Source: Pyrrhoderma lamaoense | Lineage: Eukaryota; Basidiomycota; Agaricomycetes; Hymenochaetales; Hymenochaetaceae | NCBI GenBank assembly: GCA_002794735.1 | Contig: NBAZ01000026.1 | Coordinates: 62,001 to 126,000, forward strand | Direction: 5' to 3' | DNA length: 64,000 nucleotides | In this document: piece by piece, positions 1-12,998 of the stretch | Position numbering within the stretch: the stretch's first letter is position 1 | How the letters are laid out: every line of letters begins with the position of its first letter | Made by a program: the position numbers and the translations under genes | The notes under the pieces: generated by a model | What the model saw: only the letters and a program-made list of their open reading frames with translations | What the model was told of the DNA's origin: nothing | Database searches by the model: none

Positions 1-448
1 ATGATAATTATACCGATTTTATGACGATTAAGAGTCTTGAGATACCTTTCAGCGTCTGTATACAAGGACACGAAAACGTTCGTCTAAAGTCCAAACTATG
101 TGATATGGAGTGTCGTGACATGTAAAATGTAGTAGAGTGACTTTGATGTGTGACTGAGGTTGGGCAATCCTGTCGGTACTTGTGTATACCGAATACTACA
201 TCATCACCCCCCTGGTTTGATGAACGTGTAATTATATGTTTTTCTTTCTTCTAATTGCTTTCTAATAGGAGAACTAATATCATATCTAGAACTTATCTCT
301 GAAGCAAAAACAAAGTTCAATCAATCAGTTATGGACTTCGTCTCAGTATGACAAGGAAGCACTACGTATTTGCCTCTGTAGTCGTGGAAATTATACATCA
401 ATACAAATGAGAATGACAGTCTCGTGTCAGAAAGATCATTAATTACAG
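1..448. other. AT-rich edge region, no gene recognised
   Basis: I see no convincing coding exon here on either strand. A short pyrimidine-rich patch and an acceptor-like tacag (ending at 448) lie at its right end. Confidence 0.4.
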
Positions 449-603
449 AGCTTCGTAAACCTGAGAGCCTGGATTTTCTCAATGCGATCAAGAAGAAGGT
501 TAGCAGAATAGGAAAAGACACAAACAGTAGTTCGACTACTCCGATTCCTCCTGACCCCCCACTTCCTTCTCAACAATTCCAGCATTCATTTTTACCTCTC
601 TAA
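449..603 (+). other. possible orphan exon fragment
   Basis: Directly after an acceptor-like tacag, an open frame of about 50 codons runs to a TAA at 601-603. It has plausible coding composition: a charged stretch with LDFLNAIKKK, then a Pro-rich part with PPDPPLPSQQ. Beyond the stop the same frame stays open with a Lys/Arg/His-rich and Pro-rich stretch. I do not recognise the protein and find no matching upstream exon. It could be a remnant of a decayed gene or chance. Confidence 0.15.
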
Positions 604-713
604 CTTGCTCTGTCACCTGCTACAAGGAAGCGATGTCGAAAACATCATGCCAAACTACCTGCTCCTCCGGACAAGGAGCCTGAGTTTCACGCCTTGACGC
701 CAATCTGGATGAA

Positions 714-1721
714 ATGGACCGCATTGTTGTTATGATCATGCTTAATCACGATACTCATGAGGCTTATATTTTCGTTAAGGATGTCTTTCCGATAAGGCAA
801 TCAACTGGAACGTCTGTAGAGAGAAGTGCATACAGCCCTCCTGTTAAGTTGCTGTCAGAAGAGCTATCCCTCAACAGTATTCGCGTATTAGATAACATCT
901 CCCTAACTCTGACAGGCGTAAATATTCATTCTTCAACTCTGGCCACCTTTCACTTTGAATCCTCATCCCATCTTTCCATTAATCCAGGGCAGGCGGCAGT
1001 GATTGACTTCATAAAACTACTAGGGACACAACAATATGCTCATATGTCACCAGGGAAGGAAGTAAGCTTGAATGATGACCGGGTACGAACATGGACAGTT
1101 TCCAGTTGTCATAACTCTGAAACTCGCAATCTCAGTTTGACCATGCGCGAAAAACCAAGGGGGTTGGTGACCGGTGCTCTTTTTGCTCTTGCACATCAGG
1201 CGGCAAAGAAAATGCCACACATTCTCCTAGATGCACGACCACTCGGCCTTAGTGTCGACCTCGTAGGGATCTCTGGGTCCTTCACTCTTCCTCCTGAAGT
1301 AACTGCGCATAAGCTTCTTTGCTTTGCCGGAGGTGTGGGAATAACGCCCTTCTTGAGTATTCTAGGATCTGCCAACCTCAACAAATACTTGGACATAATC
1401 TTCATTCTTTCAACAAACGAACCGGACATTTTTATTCGGATGGTTTCTGATGCATTACCTCAAAGTTTGATGGCTAACGTTGTATTGCATGTGTTTACAA
1501 GGAAGGACATACGGGTTGACTTGTTACTAAATGACAGAGTGGAGATTGTCAAGTATGACCAAAGGCTTAATCGAGAAAGGTTATTTTCGATAGCAGGTGA
1601 TGCACTTGAATTGTTGATCTATGTCTGTGGTCCGGTTGCGTTCGAAAATATGGTGATCAAGACGTTAGGTGATCTCGGGGTTAATCATATGGCTGTTATT
1701 AAGGATGGATTCGCTTATTAA
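714..1721 (+). CDS. FAD/NAD(P)-binding oxidoreductase, N-terminal half missing
   Basis: The open frame gives 335 residues with no intron. Seen: an RVRTWTVSS motif near residue 123, which fits the flavin-binding RxY(S/T) of the ferredoxin reductase superfamily; FAGGVGITPFLSIL near 204, the nucleotide-binding G-G-x-G motif; and YVCGP near 303, the usual C-terminal motif. The first 50 residues (FVKDVFPIR, then SAYSPPVKLL) resemble the linker found in larger proteins where a pyridoxamine-phosphate-oxidase-like FMN domain precedes this reductase module. That N-terminal domain is absent: upstream in frame there are only 11 codons to a TGA at 681-683. So this is either a short oxidoreductase or, more likely, a 5'-truncated remnant of the fusion gene. 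Substrate is unknown. Confidence 0.7.
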   Translation: MDRIVVMIMLNHDTHEAYIFVKDVFPIRQSTGTSVERSAYSPPVKLLSEELSLNSIRVLDNISLTLTGVNIHSSTLATFHFESSSHLSINPGQAAVIDFIKLLGTQQYAHMSPGKEVSLNDDRVRTWTVSSCHNSETRNLSLTMREKPRGLVTGALFALAHQAAKKMPHILLDARPLGLSVDLVGISGSFTLPPEVTAHKLLCFAGGVGITPFLSILGSANLNKYLDIIFILSTNEPDIFIRMVSDALPQSLMANVVLHVFTRKDIRVDLLLNDRVEIVKYDQRLNRERLFSIAGDALELLIYVCGPVAFENMVIKTLGDLGVNHMAVIKDGFAY

Positions 1722-2571
1722 ATTTGCTTATTCGTGTAACATGTATTACACAGTAAACATGAGTTTTTCTTTGACCAACCTCAAAATTGATTCTTACTGG
1801 CTTGGTATTATGGCATGAGAAGCTACAAGGGGACCTATCGTAGGCTATACGTTCGTTCGCTATATATTACACAATTCTACTACGTAAATCAGATTATATA
1901 ATTTTACTATTTATAGGCCGAATTAGATGATATAGAACTCTAACCACTTCTTCTGTTTTTCATGGACTCAAGAAGCCACGTTCGTAATTAGCCCCTCGGA
2001 CACGTATGTGGGTGAGCCTTTATCATCTCTTACCTGTGCTCCTAATAACAGCGGCACATTCTCAGACGTCTGCTTTGGTGGACATGAAACGGTCTATCAT
2101 TGATTGTCGGAATTTGGAGTACTCCCACCTGATAGTTGGTGATAACTGAGGAAGCTTGCTAGCCCCGAAGGACGAAAACGGTAGCTACCAGGATATATAT
2201 GGTAGTATCATGTAATTGTAATCATATAAATAATCAGAAGCCGGCAGTAAGTTGAACATTTCGAGCTATGCCTATCCAACAATAACGTTAACCAACACAT
2301 CAAAGCCGTTTCGCAGTTTATAAACACAGTGTGTAAAAGGTACACGGGCTGCCATGATGAGGCATTCGTTGCTGTTATGATATCCTCATATCATAATCAT
2401 TGTACATAGTTCTCTATTTTTACAGTTGCATAAGCTCTAAAAAATAGAGTTGAGCTACCGTAACAATGTATATAATCTTTTCCACCAAAACTCCGAGCCC
2501 CAAAAAAACAACCGTCCAGATCCCCTTTTCAGACTTTCCCCGCCTTCACCAGGTATAGGAGTACCAAAAAA
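1722..2571. other. intergenic spacer
   Basis: About 850 AT-rich bases between two same-strand genes. I see no recognisable exon. A CCAAAA/CCCC-type pyrimidine-rich stretch lies just upstream of the next start codon. Confidence 0.5.
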
Positions 2572-4191
2572 ATGTCAAGCTCAGCTATAGCTACTGCAAC
2601 CGTTCAGTAAGTAAAATAGTCTATTTTATCCAAGGTGTGTTATGTTAACGCCAGTGTACGCATAAAGCTATTTGAAGTATCGTATTCAATGGTCGAGTAT
2701 CGGTGAGTTTTCTATCGACATGAGAGTTCACCAGACTCAATCTTCCCAGCTTTGGTATACTACGATTATGCGATAAAATTTTCAAGTGAAGGTAGTTCTG
2801 AATAAGAAAACGAGCCTCTTATCCCAGCTTATTTGACATTTTGTCAGTGGAGTATATGTGGTTTAAGAAGTTCCGCTTTTCAACTCTACTCTACTTTCTA
2901 TGCCACTATTATCTTGTTGCGAACGTCCTTTTCTTGATTGAAATTCCAAATAATCCGAAGTTGATGGTGACAGTGTTTTTCATCTATTAAACGTTGTACC
3001 TGCTAACCACAATATACTTTTCTCCAGTCAACGTTTGTCGCATGAGTTATGTAGCAGTATTACTTCTGACTTGGTGTTCTTCTTTCAAGCTGTGCCGCAA
3101 GCTTATTTATTAGTGCCTCAAGTGTTCTTGGACGTGCCGCAGTGATTTGTAAGCACCTTCTATACCTCAACCACAAAGCTCGGCTAAAATTATTTGTTCT
3201 TATTTTGGCCAAAGCCGCGCAAGTACTACGTACATATACACTGTATGGCCGAAGTCGAATCGTACTACTTGTGCTTGGGTCGATTGGACTCTCTTGTACA
3301 GTTATGGATCTAGTAAGTCATAGCTTCATAACCTGCGGTAACTAATTGATCAGTTTTTCTGATCAACGTGATAAGCTCCATGTATCATGGAATAGATGCG
3401 TGGCTGATCCACTCTCTTCTACGTGAGTTCCATTACTATCCTATCAAACAATGACTTACGGATTTCTTATCGAAAGTGGTAAGATAGGCGCTAAACTATT
3501 GTTGTTTTCTGTAAAGCTTATTTAATGCTTCTACCAAATGATAGCTGGCGTTGCCCTTTCTATCATGATGTGTGCCTTTGAATTTTCTGTAGCAATACTT
3601 ACCATCTATGGTAGCATTCAGCTATTCCGCGTCGGAACTACATGGACGTTCAACAAGAACCATTTCTCTACACTCATGTTTAAGCAAGGTCTAGCCTATA
3701 TATGTTTGACCTCGGTGTTCACCATAGCGGCAGTAGTTCTAAATTTTGTAAGAGCTTGAATGCCTCTGGTCGCTTACATTAACCTCTAATTTTTACTCAT
3801 GGTTTCAGCGTGCTCCGGTAAATATAAGCCTGACTTGACCTAGGCAGCATGCACCGTACTTACTGATATAAACTTCAAAGAGTGGTTCATTTTTCCAACG
3901 CTTACCGAATGCACTTACCCTTCCGTGAGTTATACTTCCACTTCATCTTTTCATCTGAAAAATAAGAGTATAACTGCCAACAGAGTCTCATGCATGCTCA
4001 CCGCGCGGTTTCTTCTTCATCTCAAAGAATGGAGAGACAGAGATGTCGTCAACGACACTTTAGTAAACAGCGAAGGCCAAACAGGGACTCTCGGAAATGT
4101 ACCTTCTATGAACTTTGCGGATAGGCTAGACGACCTAGTGTTGGGCGATTTTGATGATGACTTACCCGCTACTTCTATCATTCCAAAATGA
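2572..4191 (+). CDS. DUF6533 multi-pass membrane protein
   Basis: A short first exon (MSSSAIATATVQ) is followed by several small exons. Spliced pieces show the DUF6533 hallmarks in order: LVYYDYAIKFSSE (the YDxxLTxxxEV signature), VEYMWFKKFRFSTLLYFL, LRTYTLYGRSRIVLLVLGS, a segment with CVADPLSS, the hydrophobic AFEFSVAILTIYGSIQLFR, KQGLAYICL, and the C-terminal ILTARFLLHLKEWRDRD, which corresponds to the conserved SRxxLxLRE-like end. The tail is acidic (DFDDDLP). Several transmembrane helices are expected; the family has no assigned function. Joins around 3350-3540 do not splice cleanly in my hands, so a minor defect or an unusual intron is possible. It is one of six related genes in this window. 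Confidence 0.72.
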
Positions 4192-4972
4192 AGAACCAAG
4201 TCACTATAAGTAGTGATTCTGTGATAGGATCAACTAGAGTAGCCTTCCAACACTGATAGTACGTGTACATGTAGACTGAAGCTGTCAATCAATACGTATA
4301 CGTTATTTATGTTTTTATGGGAACTTGATATACATATATCAGAGTCACGTTGCACAGCCGAAACGATGTGAGGACCTCGGAAACCTGGGTTCCCACACCG
4401 ACTTTACCTTGTATAACCACTGCAAATCATGAACAGATACCACATCTCTTGTTGAGCGCCCAGATGACAGTTACGATTACTATTGATAGAAGAAGAAAGA
4501 ATCATGAATCTGAATAGTTAATTAAATTATTCTTTGAGTTCGAGAATGATCTCAGTTCACAAGAGAAGCGATGGCAGAATTTTTCCTGTTGTAATGCAAC
4601 TAGGAAGCAACACTTGGAAAATGTGTAAGGAACTTGATGGGAATCATTTTTATCTTTATCACCAGTAAGCTTCCATCACATATTATACGTGTAGTTTAGT
4701 TACAAGCCCATTACCCTGAGAATTTTCTGTTGATGTATTATCCACTACTGCGGACGAGAATGTTGTAAAAATAACGAGATTGGATATCATATAATATAAT
4801 AATAATAATGAACTTTTAGGTACACAACAGAAGAATATGAAAAACAACATGAGTAACTAATCACATGCTGACTACAGGTCGACGAGGTACATCGTACAGA
4901 TACAAAAACAGATATTTTTTTTTTCGTGAATTTCATTGCGCATATGGTCTCGTAACGTCCAAAGAACGCGGC
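4192..4972. other. intergenic spacer with short AT microsatellite
   Basis: No exon recognised. An ataataataataat tract lies near 4793-4808. The flanking genes converge, so both 3' ends are expected here. Confidence 0.5.
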
Positions 4973-6443
4973 TTAGGAAAATGCTAGGGATACAATTCGT
5001 AAATAGTTATTCGATATGCAGAAAAGAAGACATACATTCTGGTAAGATTTTTCCGTTGCTTGCGATACGCTGCCTAACTCAATGTCATCCGTAGTTGAGG
5101 CTTCCTGTAAAACGGTTGAGCAGATCGAAGCGGAAACGAGTTCAAGAAGCTTACCTTGAGGTTGTTTGTAATGCTGGATTCACCTAAGGACATGAATTGT
5201 ACATTGACAGGGATCGATTGTGCTGCTCTAACACTACTCGAGGTTAAGTTGCTAGTATTGCTTCTACTCCTGCTTCTTCGAACACTTTGTCTGGAGTTAA
5301 GCCTAAAAAAGCGTTTATTATTCGTTTCACAAAGAATCAGGGAGGTGGGAACATACGAAGTCATCATCGAGTTTAGGTAGACTAAAAGAGAGCGCGTTAG
5401 CGCCTGAATTGTACTTAAGATATAGCCAAAGTAAGATACTCACGTTTAGGAAGAGCCAGAAAAACGCAATATAGAAAAATGTGGTTGGGGAGGCAAAGGC
5501 TAGTATAAAGGAGGTGACTTCACAGATGCCAGTTGTAAGACCTGTGCCCATGGTATAAATCACAATCCGCTGAACAAGACTGTCCGTTTGCGCAAACCCT
5601 GTTCGACTTCGCATGAGGAGATATACCATAGAAGCCGCGATAACAGAGTCAGTGACGGCGCTTATCGAGGTGACTGCTCGTGCGATGCCGACGATAGACT
5701 CTATATCCGCAGCGAACTCGATACCGATGGACTTGCCGAAGTAAACAACCGTCATTGCAAACTGAGAAATAGAGAGAGCGCTGCACGTGAGGGTAAAGAC
5801 ATAATTGCGCTTGCTTACTATACTATCGTTAGACCAGTGCCTAAGGACTATTGTTTGAACTGATACACGTACAAATCCATATTCTTATGATGTAGAACCC
5901 TTGAACCAAGAAACATATGAACGCCGTAAACAGGTTACAGACAACAGTATCCCTAAAAAGCTTAGATCAAAAACATATTTTTAAAGCCGATGTGAAAGCT
6001 CATTACTTCGAATTGTATACAAGAAACTCGATATCCCCGAAGTGTGAGACAAGTACACCATAGATCGTTTTGATATACAAGGCTTGATGCACAGTATCCA
6101 GAGCCCATGTTACAAAGACAAGAGTCTTCAACCATCGCGAATCTGATTTCCAGAATGACTAGAGGTCTATCAGCATTAACACATGTGAAAAACGGGATAG
6201 TACGGACATCATAGTACAAGTAAACCTGGACCGTGCCTGCACCCCACAGCCTGAAAGCAGTTCATCAGCCTATATAATACTAACATTTGATAAGAGTCTG
6301 TGCTCACGCAGATGTGATTCTGTTGAAAAAATCAATACGACATTCGCTCAACAACAGCTTGATAAACGTACATGCCAAATATAAAGAGTGCCCCCACTGA
6401 TTCAGTTTACGAATATGTGATGATGAGAAATTCGGCCACTCAT
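4973..6443 (-). CDS. DUF6534 multi-pass membrane protein
   Basis: Read on the minus strand, small exons give the DUF6534 order: VGALFIFGMYVYQ, AGTVQVYLYYD, DSRWLKTLVFVTWALDTVHQ, then TIYGVLVSHFGD, an SKRNYVF segment, then ISAVTDSVIAASMVYLLMRS with RTGFAQTDSLVQRIVIYT, and FYIAFFWLFLN joined to a VYLNSMMTSYV segment that takes the place of the usual LYxNSLLATLN. A Ser/Arg-rich cytoplasmic tail follows. After an intron near 5100-5153 the frame ends at TAA 4973-4975. The start (ATG at 6443) is a guess because the first exon is poorly constrained. The family is common in mushrooms; function is unassigned. Confidence 0.62.
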
Positions 6444-9400
6444 GATGAAAGATAGAGACATACGTTATTATCCAAAGACACTATTGCATCAGCCATGGTG
6501 TCAGAATAACGGGAGGACGAAGCAAGAGAGTTTCATTGTTCATGGAATTCGAGCATTATATCCGTTCGGCTATAGTATGGGAAAGATGCGCGTCTCAATC
6601 ACAGATCAACAATCATCTTCCACAGCGCCCCCTTTTGTAAATTCCCCGTAAATTGCTTCGCGAAATCTGATCTAGGGAACGAAGAGCGACACAAACTTAA
6701 AAATACACCTGCACAATTTAGCCCGAAAAATTGTGGGGACATTAGAATTCGAACACTTTGTCCGTGGATAAGCGATTATCTATGATCACATTACTCGGCG
6801 ATTCACACAGTCTCATCCCCGGTATCGGAAAACTAGTGAACGAGTGAACTAATCATATCGTGCTTGGATTAAGCTGATACAGGGAACGGCCGTTATCATC
6901 CACGCGGCAAAGGATGTACATTGTACAGTTGATTTATGAAACAAGATCTCGAAAACGCGTGCACCTATTGTATTCTAGTCCAAAGAATGAAGCTTGATGT
7001 GGCGTATTTCATTGTCAGCTTCGAAATTCTCAAGAGAGAAATTCTGGGCATAATCCTAAAATACCTTCAGCACTTCATCAAAGACTTGAGCTAACATGAG
7101 CATGAGTTTCACGATAAGTTTTTTTCCGTGTCAACCTGGGTTAGGGCAAATTGAGTATAACTCATTTTCATTAGTGAAAAAAAATTGCATACATACACAT
7201 CGATCTTATAGAATCAGATGATTTGGAGGATGCACATGATGCTCTAGTTGAAGTAGCGTATACCAAAGGGGTAAGATAACAATTTTACACCGAATCGTTT
7301 GGCGTGCAAGTGGTGCAAGAGATATTCGCCAGGAACTCTGAAGTCGGGTGAGTACAAAAAAGGAAGGACTAACTACTCCAAGTAAGCAAATCTTTCTACA
7401 GATCATTTCTAAAGTCTAATTTCGCAAAGTGCCGAATAGTCTAAATACTGATCAAGGTAAAATACTGGAAATCGTAGACTAAAAAAATATGTTTTTCTAG
7501 GCACTGATTTCTTGTAGCATGTATCCTTTTAGCCGGTAAGATCTCGAGTAGATAAATCTTGCACGTACATCAGTTCGTACTTGGAATCTGGAAAAATTAT
7601 TAGGACAAAGATCGGTAGGCATTCATTACATGTAAGGTCGCACATGCACACGTATTAGCTCGTCGTTTTTCTTTTTAAAAAACAATTCAAGAATTCCATC
7701 AGAGCGTAGGAGCGAACTAACCTTCACCATATTCTTACTAAACCACACCTACGGGCTAAGAGGTATAGTACCCAACATTAGATGGTGTCTTTTTTCTATC
7801 AACGACGGCCATAATGATATATCTGCCCTTTGGCAAGTAGCCGCCCCCAAGATCGGCCTAGGAGTGCTTTCCGCACCTTTCATTGGGTTTTCATGGACCA
7901 ATGACAGACCCGCATAAAGATCCATGGGCATATGATTCAGAGAACCTTGCGGGGGAGTTACGAGTTCTAGTATCATTTGTTCGCCAAACGCCGTAAATTA
8001 AGTTCTGTAATAACCCCTCGGAGTCAACTTCCAATTCAGTCTCTTTTTTTTTGATTCCTCGCTTCTCCGGAATAAATTGCCCAGAGAGCACAGTCCAGTT
8101 CTCTACTATATCGCGAGCATGCGTATTATAGTGCAGTATGTATATTTCATTGTAGAGTTTCAAGATGTTCCTCTTATTTTCATACCAACTTAGACAAGTT
8201 ATTTCAGAGACGTTATTATACCGACTGTTTATTATCTCTTATTACTTCATGACTTGTACCTTTTATTAATATGATCTACTAGACCAGAATACCAGAAGAT
8301 TGAGCGATGCGATTGTAACTATCTGTAATTTTTTTTTGCAAATTGAGTAGATATTGATCTTGTGCAAAATAGCAGGTGAATAGGACGTGTGTGAAGCCTC
8401 AAGATATAGGATGTATGCAGATTTCGCAAAGCTGTATATTGATGTTGATATTGTGAGCAAAGTAGCTTTCTGCGAGGAAAACACAAGCAATCTGTCATGT
8501 TAACAAAAAGATCACGAAAATGAGTAGTACAGAGGTATAAGCAGATATATGAAGCTACGTCTCGTGTATACCAACACTACTATACTATCCTGTTATTTAT
8601 TGCATCTTGAAGGGATTCAACAAAGTAGCAGCATACTTGTGATATTCGAATTTGCTGTACACTCATTTTTGACACATAATAGAGTTACAAGTAAGAAAAA
8701 TACAACTATGCAAAATGCCATTCTACAGATTGTCAGTTGATTTTTTTTTATTTCTTCGACGAAGACTAAGAAAAAGATGCAACGCTCTTTCGCATGTGAT
8801 CTCCATGCTATAAATCCATATATAAATTATGATTGATTACTACATTATATATATAACTCCTACTATTACGATCGCTCATGACTTGCTTACGTTATTGTAA
8901 GGAAGAGCCGAGACTTCACTCCATCACCTGTATAGATGACTTTATTACACCGGGTGCGGGTCAGTTAACAATAGGAAGCCATAAGGCAAATTAGGATAAG
9001 CTCCACCATTCTTCTCTGGAAAGTATAACTTAGATAGATATAAACTGTTACATCGTACAACTCCGATTAATACCGTACATCTAGAGGCAAACCATCTGTC
9101 GACTATCATAAGCCATTGAGCGGCTAAAACTTAATCCATTAAAAAAGCGGACGCATCAGGTTTACTCCGGGAAGCCTTCGGGAGAAAAAGGTATGAGGGA
9201 TAAACTCTAACAGGAACTTTAGAGGAAAAGTTGGAAAGTTAGTAAAAAACTTTGTGTAATCTGTAAGCAAGAAAAGCAGCAAAACTGTACATTTCAGTTC
9301 GGATAGATGAGGATAGCAAATAAAGCGCGCAATAAAATAGAATGAAAGTTAATGTATCAACATGAAGAACATATTTGTCACGTTGTTCTCCTGTCTCCTG

Positions 9401-10683
9401 TTTCAAGACTCCAGGTAAAGCAACGACATTCGCTACCGTCAAGTAAGGCACACATTAAAAAAATCCCGACTTTATCTCTGTTCCAAAGGTAGATAAGCTC
9501 TTGTGTGAATGTGTATAACTTTCAGGATCGGGACCATTACGAGGGGGAAGAAGCCCTGGCCACGGATCACGGTTCTATGTACCGAGTTGGTCTCGTATTG
9601 AGAGAATAAAGCGATAGTAACTAGGTATTTCGCTGAATACGGAGCAAACTAGTCAATACATGTAGTTCTAGACGGCTAATTAAGGTCTTCAGTTCATCAA
9701 GAATGTTGACTATCAAGACTGTTGCTTTTTTTAGAACTAAACAGCAATTGCTTTGATGTGTGTACCTTTTAAGCTCTCGACCCCAGAGAGACGACGATGA
9801 TCACATGCAGTCCTTTCCCCGCCAAGCAATGATTTGGCAAAAGATGCTCCTTTCTTAACCTCGTGATGATAACACGGAAACGGCGGGAAAGCTCCAGATG
9901 ATGTACTTTAGAAGTACATTATTACATCTCACTAATGAAACGACATGTGGCGTTATTGAGTATGTGGGAAACCGGAACTATAGAAGATAGCGGGATTACA
10001 CACATCATGGCGTAGTATGATATACTCTAGTTTTGAAACACATTTTGTTATTTTGATCCCGAAACTTTAAACTCTTGAAGTATTACAGACAACGTCGAGG
10101 CTTATAGTGATTGAGTATAAATGTCAGGATACTCGACAATCAAGAGTCGGATTTTTGCCAAGGCAGCGAATACTGCGCAAAATTTTTCACAGTGTTTGGC
10201 TCTGTTCAGGGTACTGGCGGCGAGCGGTGTTGGCTGGGGTTGATCGTCTTCACATGAGTCATCAAAGTACATTCGAGATTATTCGGACTCTAAGAATGAC
10301 TCGCTGGGGTGTTCCTCATTCGAGATAGTTTTCGGTGGTAAAGATGGTGATTGAAGGAAAGGAAACAGAGTGTTAGAGACGACGTCGTCCAGCAGAAAGG
10401 CGCGCGGCATCGGTGAAGTGTTCATGCTCAACTGAATTGACCCGTTCCGAGATTGATGTCGTGATCGGCCCTGATCCGCCAAGAACTGTACAGCGATACA
10501 CAAATGGGACGGATTAGAGAGGGGCTCACTTGAAATTTGTCCTTATCATGCTCCACTTTTGTTTGGTCGATTTTTGATAATTTGAAAATCGTATATTAAC
10601 CTCTCCTCCGCCGCTCTCTCATCCTCCACCACTACGGTCCTCTTCCCCGTTCCCCCCGTCCTATTCTCTATTCTCCGTCTACC
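6444..10683. other. 4.2 kb gene-poor AT-rich region; permease promoter at its right end
   Basis: I read both strands and found no exon series I can assign. On the minus strand around 7749-8163 two adjacent frames have somewhat protein-like composition, but they lack a start codon and known motifs. No transposase or reverse transcriptase motif was seen. From about 10600 to 10683 there is a strong C/T-rich tract running into accATGg of the permease, typical of an expressed fungal gene leader. Confidence 0.4.
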
Positions 10684-12496
10684 ATGGCTACCTGGAATGG
10701 CGGTGAGAAGGCAGCCGAGGCTTCTAGCTCTCAGAGCAGCTTTGGAAAACTTGGTGAAAAGGAACCAGTAGCTGTAGCAGACGTACACGGTTTACCAGAT
10801 AGTGGGCATAATGAGGAAGGGTCGTTACACAGAGGACTCAAGTCCAGGCACATCACTATGATTGCAATCGGAGGTGCAATTGGTACTGGGCTTATCATTG
10901 GAACGTACGTCGCTCTTTGTTGTGTATGTTCATGACAATAATCTAAAAATTTCATGCAGTGGTTCTGCTCTCGTTAGAGCTGGTCCTGCTGGTGTTTTGA
11001 TTTCTTATGCTCTCGTTGGTCTTCTTGTATATGTTGTCATGTGCGCTCTCGGAGAAATGGCTGCTTGGTTACCTCTTGCGTCTGGTTTTACTGGATATGC
11101 AAATCGGTTCTGTGATCCAGCTCTTGGTTTCGCCTTAGGATATACGTATTGGTTCAAGTACATCATTGTCACGCCTAATCAGTTGACTGCCGCGGCACTT
11201 GTCATACAATACTGGCTCCCTCGAGAGAAAGTAAATCCAGGTGTTTTCATCGCGTTTTCCTAGTCGCAGTCGTTTTCATAAACTACTTCGGTATCCGATT
11301 CTTTGGAGAGTTCGAATTCTGGCTTAGTAGCTTCAAAGTTGTTGTCATTGTCGGTTTAATCCTGCTTTCGCTCATTTTGGCGCTTGGAGGTGGTCCGGAC
11401 CATGACAGGAAAGGTTTCCGTTACTGGAAAGATCCGGGTGCTTTCAACACTTATATCGAAGGTATGTTCCCCTAATTTGATTCATATGTTTCTTGCATTC
11501 TTAGAATGTATATGAATCTTTAGATGGGGCTGCTGGACGTTTCCTCGCATTCTGGGCAGTCATCACTACTGCGACATTTGCTTACCTTGGTACGGAGTTA
11601 GTTGGTGTGACTGTTGGTGAAGCACAGAACCCTCGTCGGACGATCCCCGCGCAATCCGCCTCACGTTCTTCCGTATCCTGTTCTTCTACGTCTTGTCCGT
11701 TTTCCTGTTAGGCATGCTCGTGCCCTACAACTCTGAGGACTTGGCTTTCGCAACCACGCAGTCAAACTCGGCAGCTGCATCTCCTTTCGTTGTCGCAATC
11801 AAGCTTTCTGGAATCAAGGCTCTCCCCGGAATCCTAAATGCTTGTATCCTGCTTTTCGTCTTCTCCGCCTCCAACTCCGATATGTACATCGCTTCCCGTA
11901 CTCTTTTCGGTCTCGCTCGAGAGGGCAAAGCACCAAGAATCTTTGCACGCACAGACAAGCGTGGTGTACCCATCTACGCACTCGGCCTCTCAGCCTCCTT
12001 CTCTCTTCTCGCATTCATGAACGTAGCAAATGACTCTAAAACGGTATTCACATACTTCACGAACCTCGTCACCATCTTCGGTTTACTCACCTGGATCTCA
12101 ATTCTCGTAACTCACATTTACTTCCGCCGTGCCCGATTCGCACAAGGAATAAGAGACGAAGATATGCCTTATGTGTCCCCTGTAGGATCCATCGGTTCTT
12201 ACATCGCTCTCGCATTCTGTATCCTTATCGCAATCTTCAAGAACTTCAGCGTCTTCGTTGGCACGTTCGACGTCAAGAACTTTGTAACTGGGTACCTCGG
12301 CATCCCACTATACCTGATCTTGATATCTGGGTACAAACTCACTCATCGTGGAACTTCAATCCGACCAGAAAATGCTGATCTGTTCTCTGGGAAAGAGGCT
12401 ATTGATAGAGAAGAGGAGGAATTCCTCAAATCACAAGCAGCCCAAGGTGGAAGCAATTCTTGGTTCTACAATACATTCCTTGCATGGCTTTTCTGA
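10684..12496 (+). CDS. amino acid permease (APC superfamily, fungal YAT type)
   Basis: A plasma-membrane amino acid/proton symporter is inferred. After a hydrophilic N-terminus come LKSRHITMIAIGGAIGTGL (the family signature ahead of TM1), CALGEMAAWLPL, GYTYWFKYIIVTPNQLTAA, INYFGIRFFGEFEFW, GTELVGVTVGEAQNPRRTIP, and SASNSDMYIASRTLFGLA. Introns are 10905-10959 and 11462-11523. The protein is about 570 residues with roughly 12 helices, the expected size. Two single-base breaks are visible. At TTTT 11255-11258 the frame reads to a stop, but one added T restores IAFFLVAVVF. At CCCC 11645-11648 one added C restores TIPRAIRLTFF. Everything else is intact, so I read these as likely sequence errors. 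Transported amino acids cannot be told from sequence. Confidence 0.9.
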
Positions 12497-12998
12497 AGGG
12501 CAGTTGTTTCTATCGGTATTTTCTCTATATGGGTTATCATAGATTGCAATCCAGGACTTCATTGTTTTCGCATCATTGCAATATCTGTTTTTATTCTTTT
12601 GTATCATTGTTTATGATGTAATACCTTTTATTGTTAGTCACGTACTGTCATCACTACTTAACGAAGTTTTTTATATGTTTATTATTGCAGGTCCGGGACT
12701 TGCTTTTTCTCATTTTTATCAACCGTGCAATTATTCCTCGGAATACTATGCTTAGGCTAATTGCACTTCTCAAACCCAATCTGAATTTTCTGCTTTCGCG
12801 TGAATCATTTTTACATATCAGTTAAAAGACGCCAAAGACAAGTACAAAAGGTATATTTTAGAACTGTACGGATGAATAGAAAATACAGTCTGTTTGATAG
12901 TGAACTAGTAACACTTAGAATTTTAATTCGAAAGAAGTACATGTATGACCAACAGAAACAATAGCAATCACCTTCCCATTTGAAAGTAAATAAAAAAA
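12497..12998. other. convergent 3' spacer
   Basis: AT-rich, with T-rich stretches after the permease stop and A-rich stretches before the HAM1-like gene's stop (reading plus strand). It holds the 3' ends of both genes and no further exon. Confidence 0.5.

Noticed and set aside
7749..8163. Possible gene on the minus strand
   Set aside because: Two neighbouring frames look mildly protein-like but have no start, no plausible splice joins and no recognisable motif.
10684..12496. Calling the amino acid permease a pseudogene
   Set aside because: Both frame breaks sit in four-base homopolymers and one base each restores conserved residues; nothing else is damaged.
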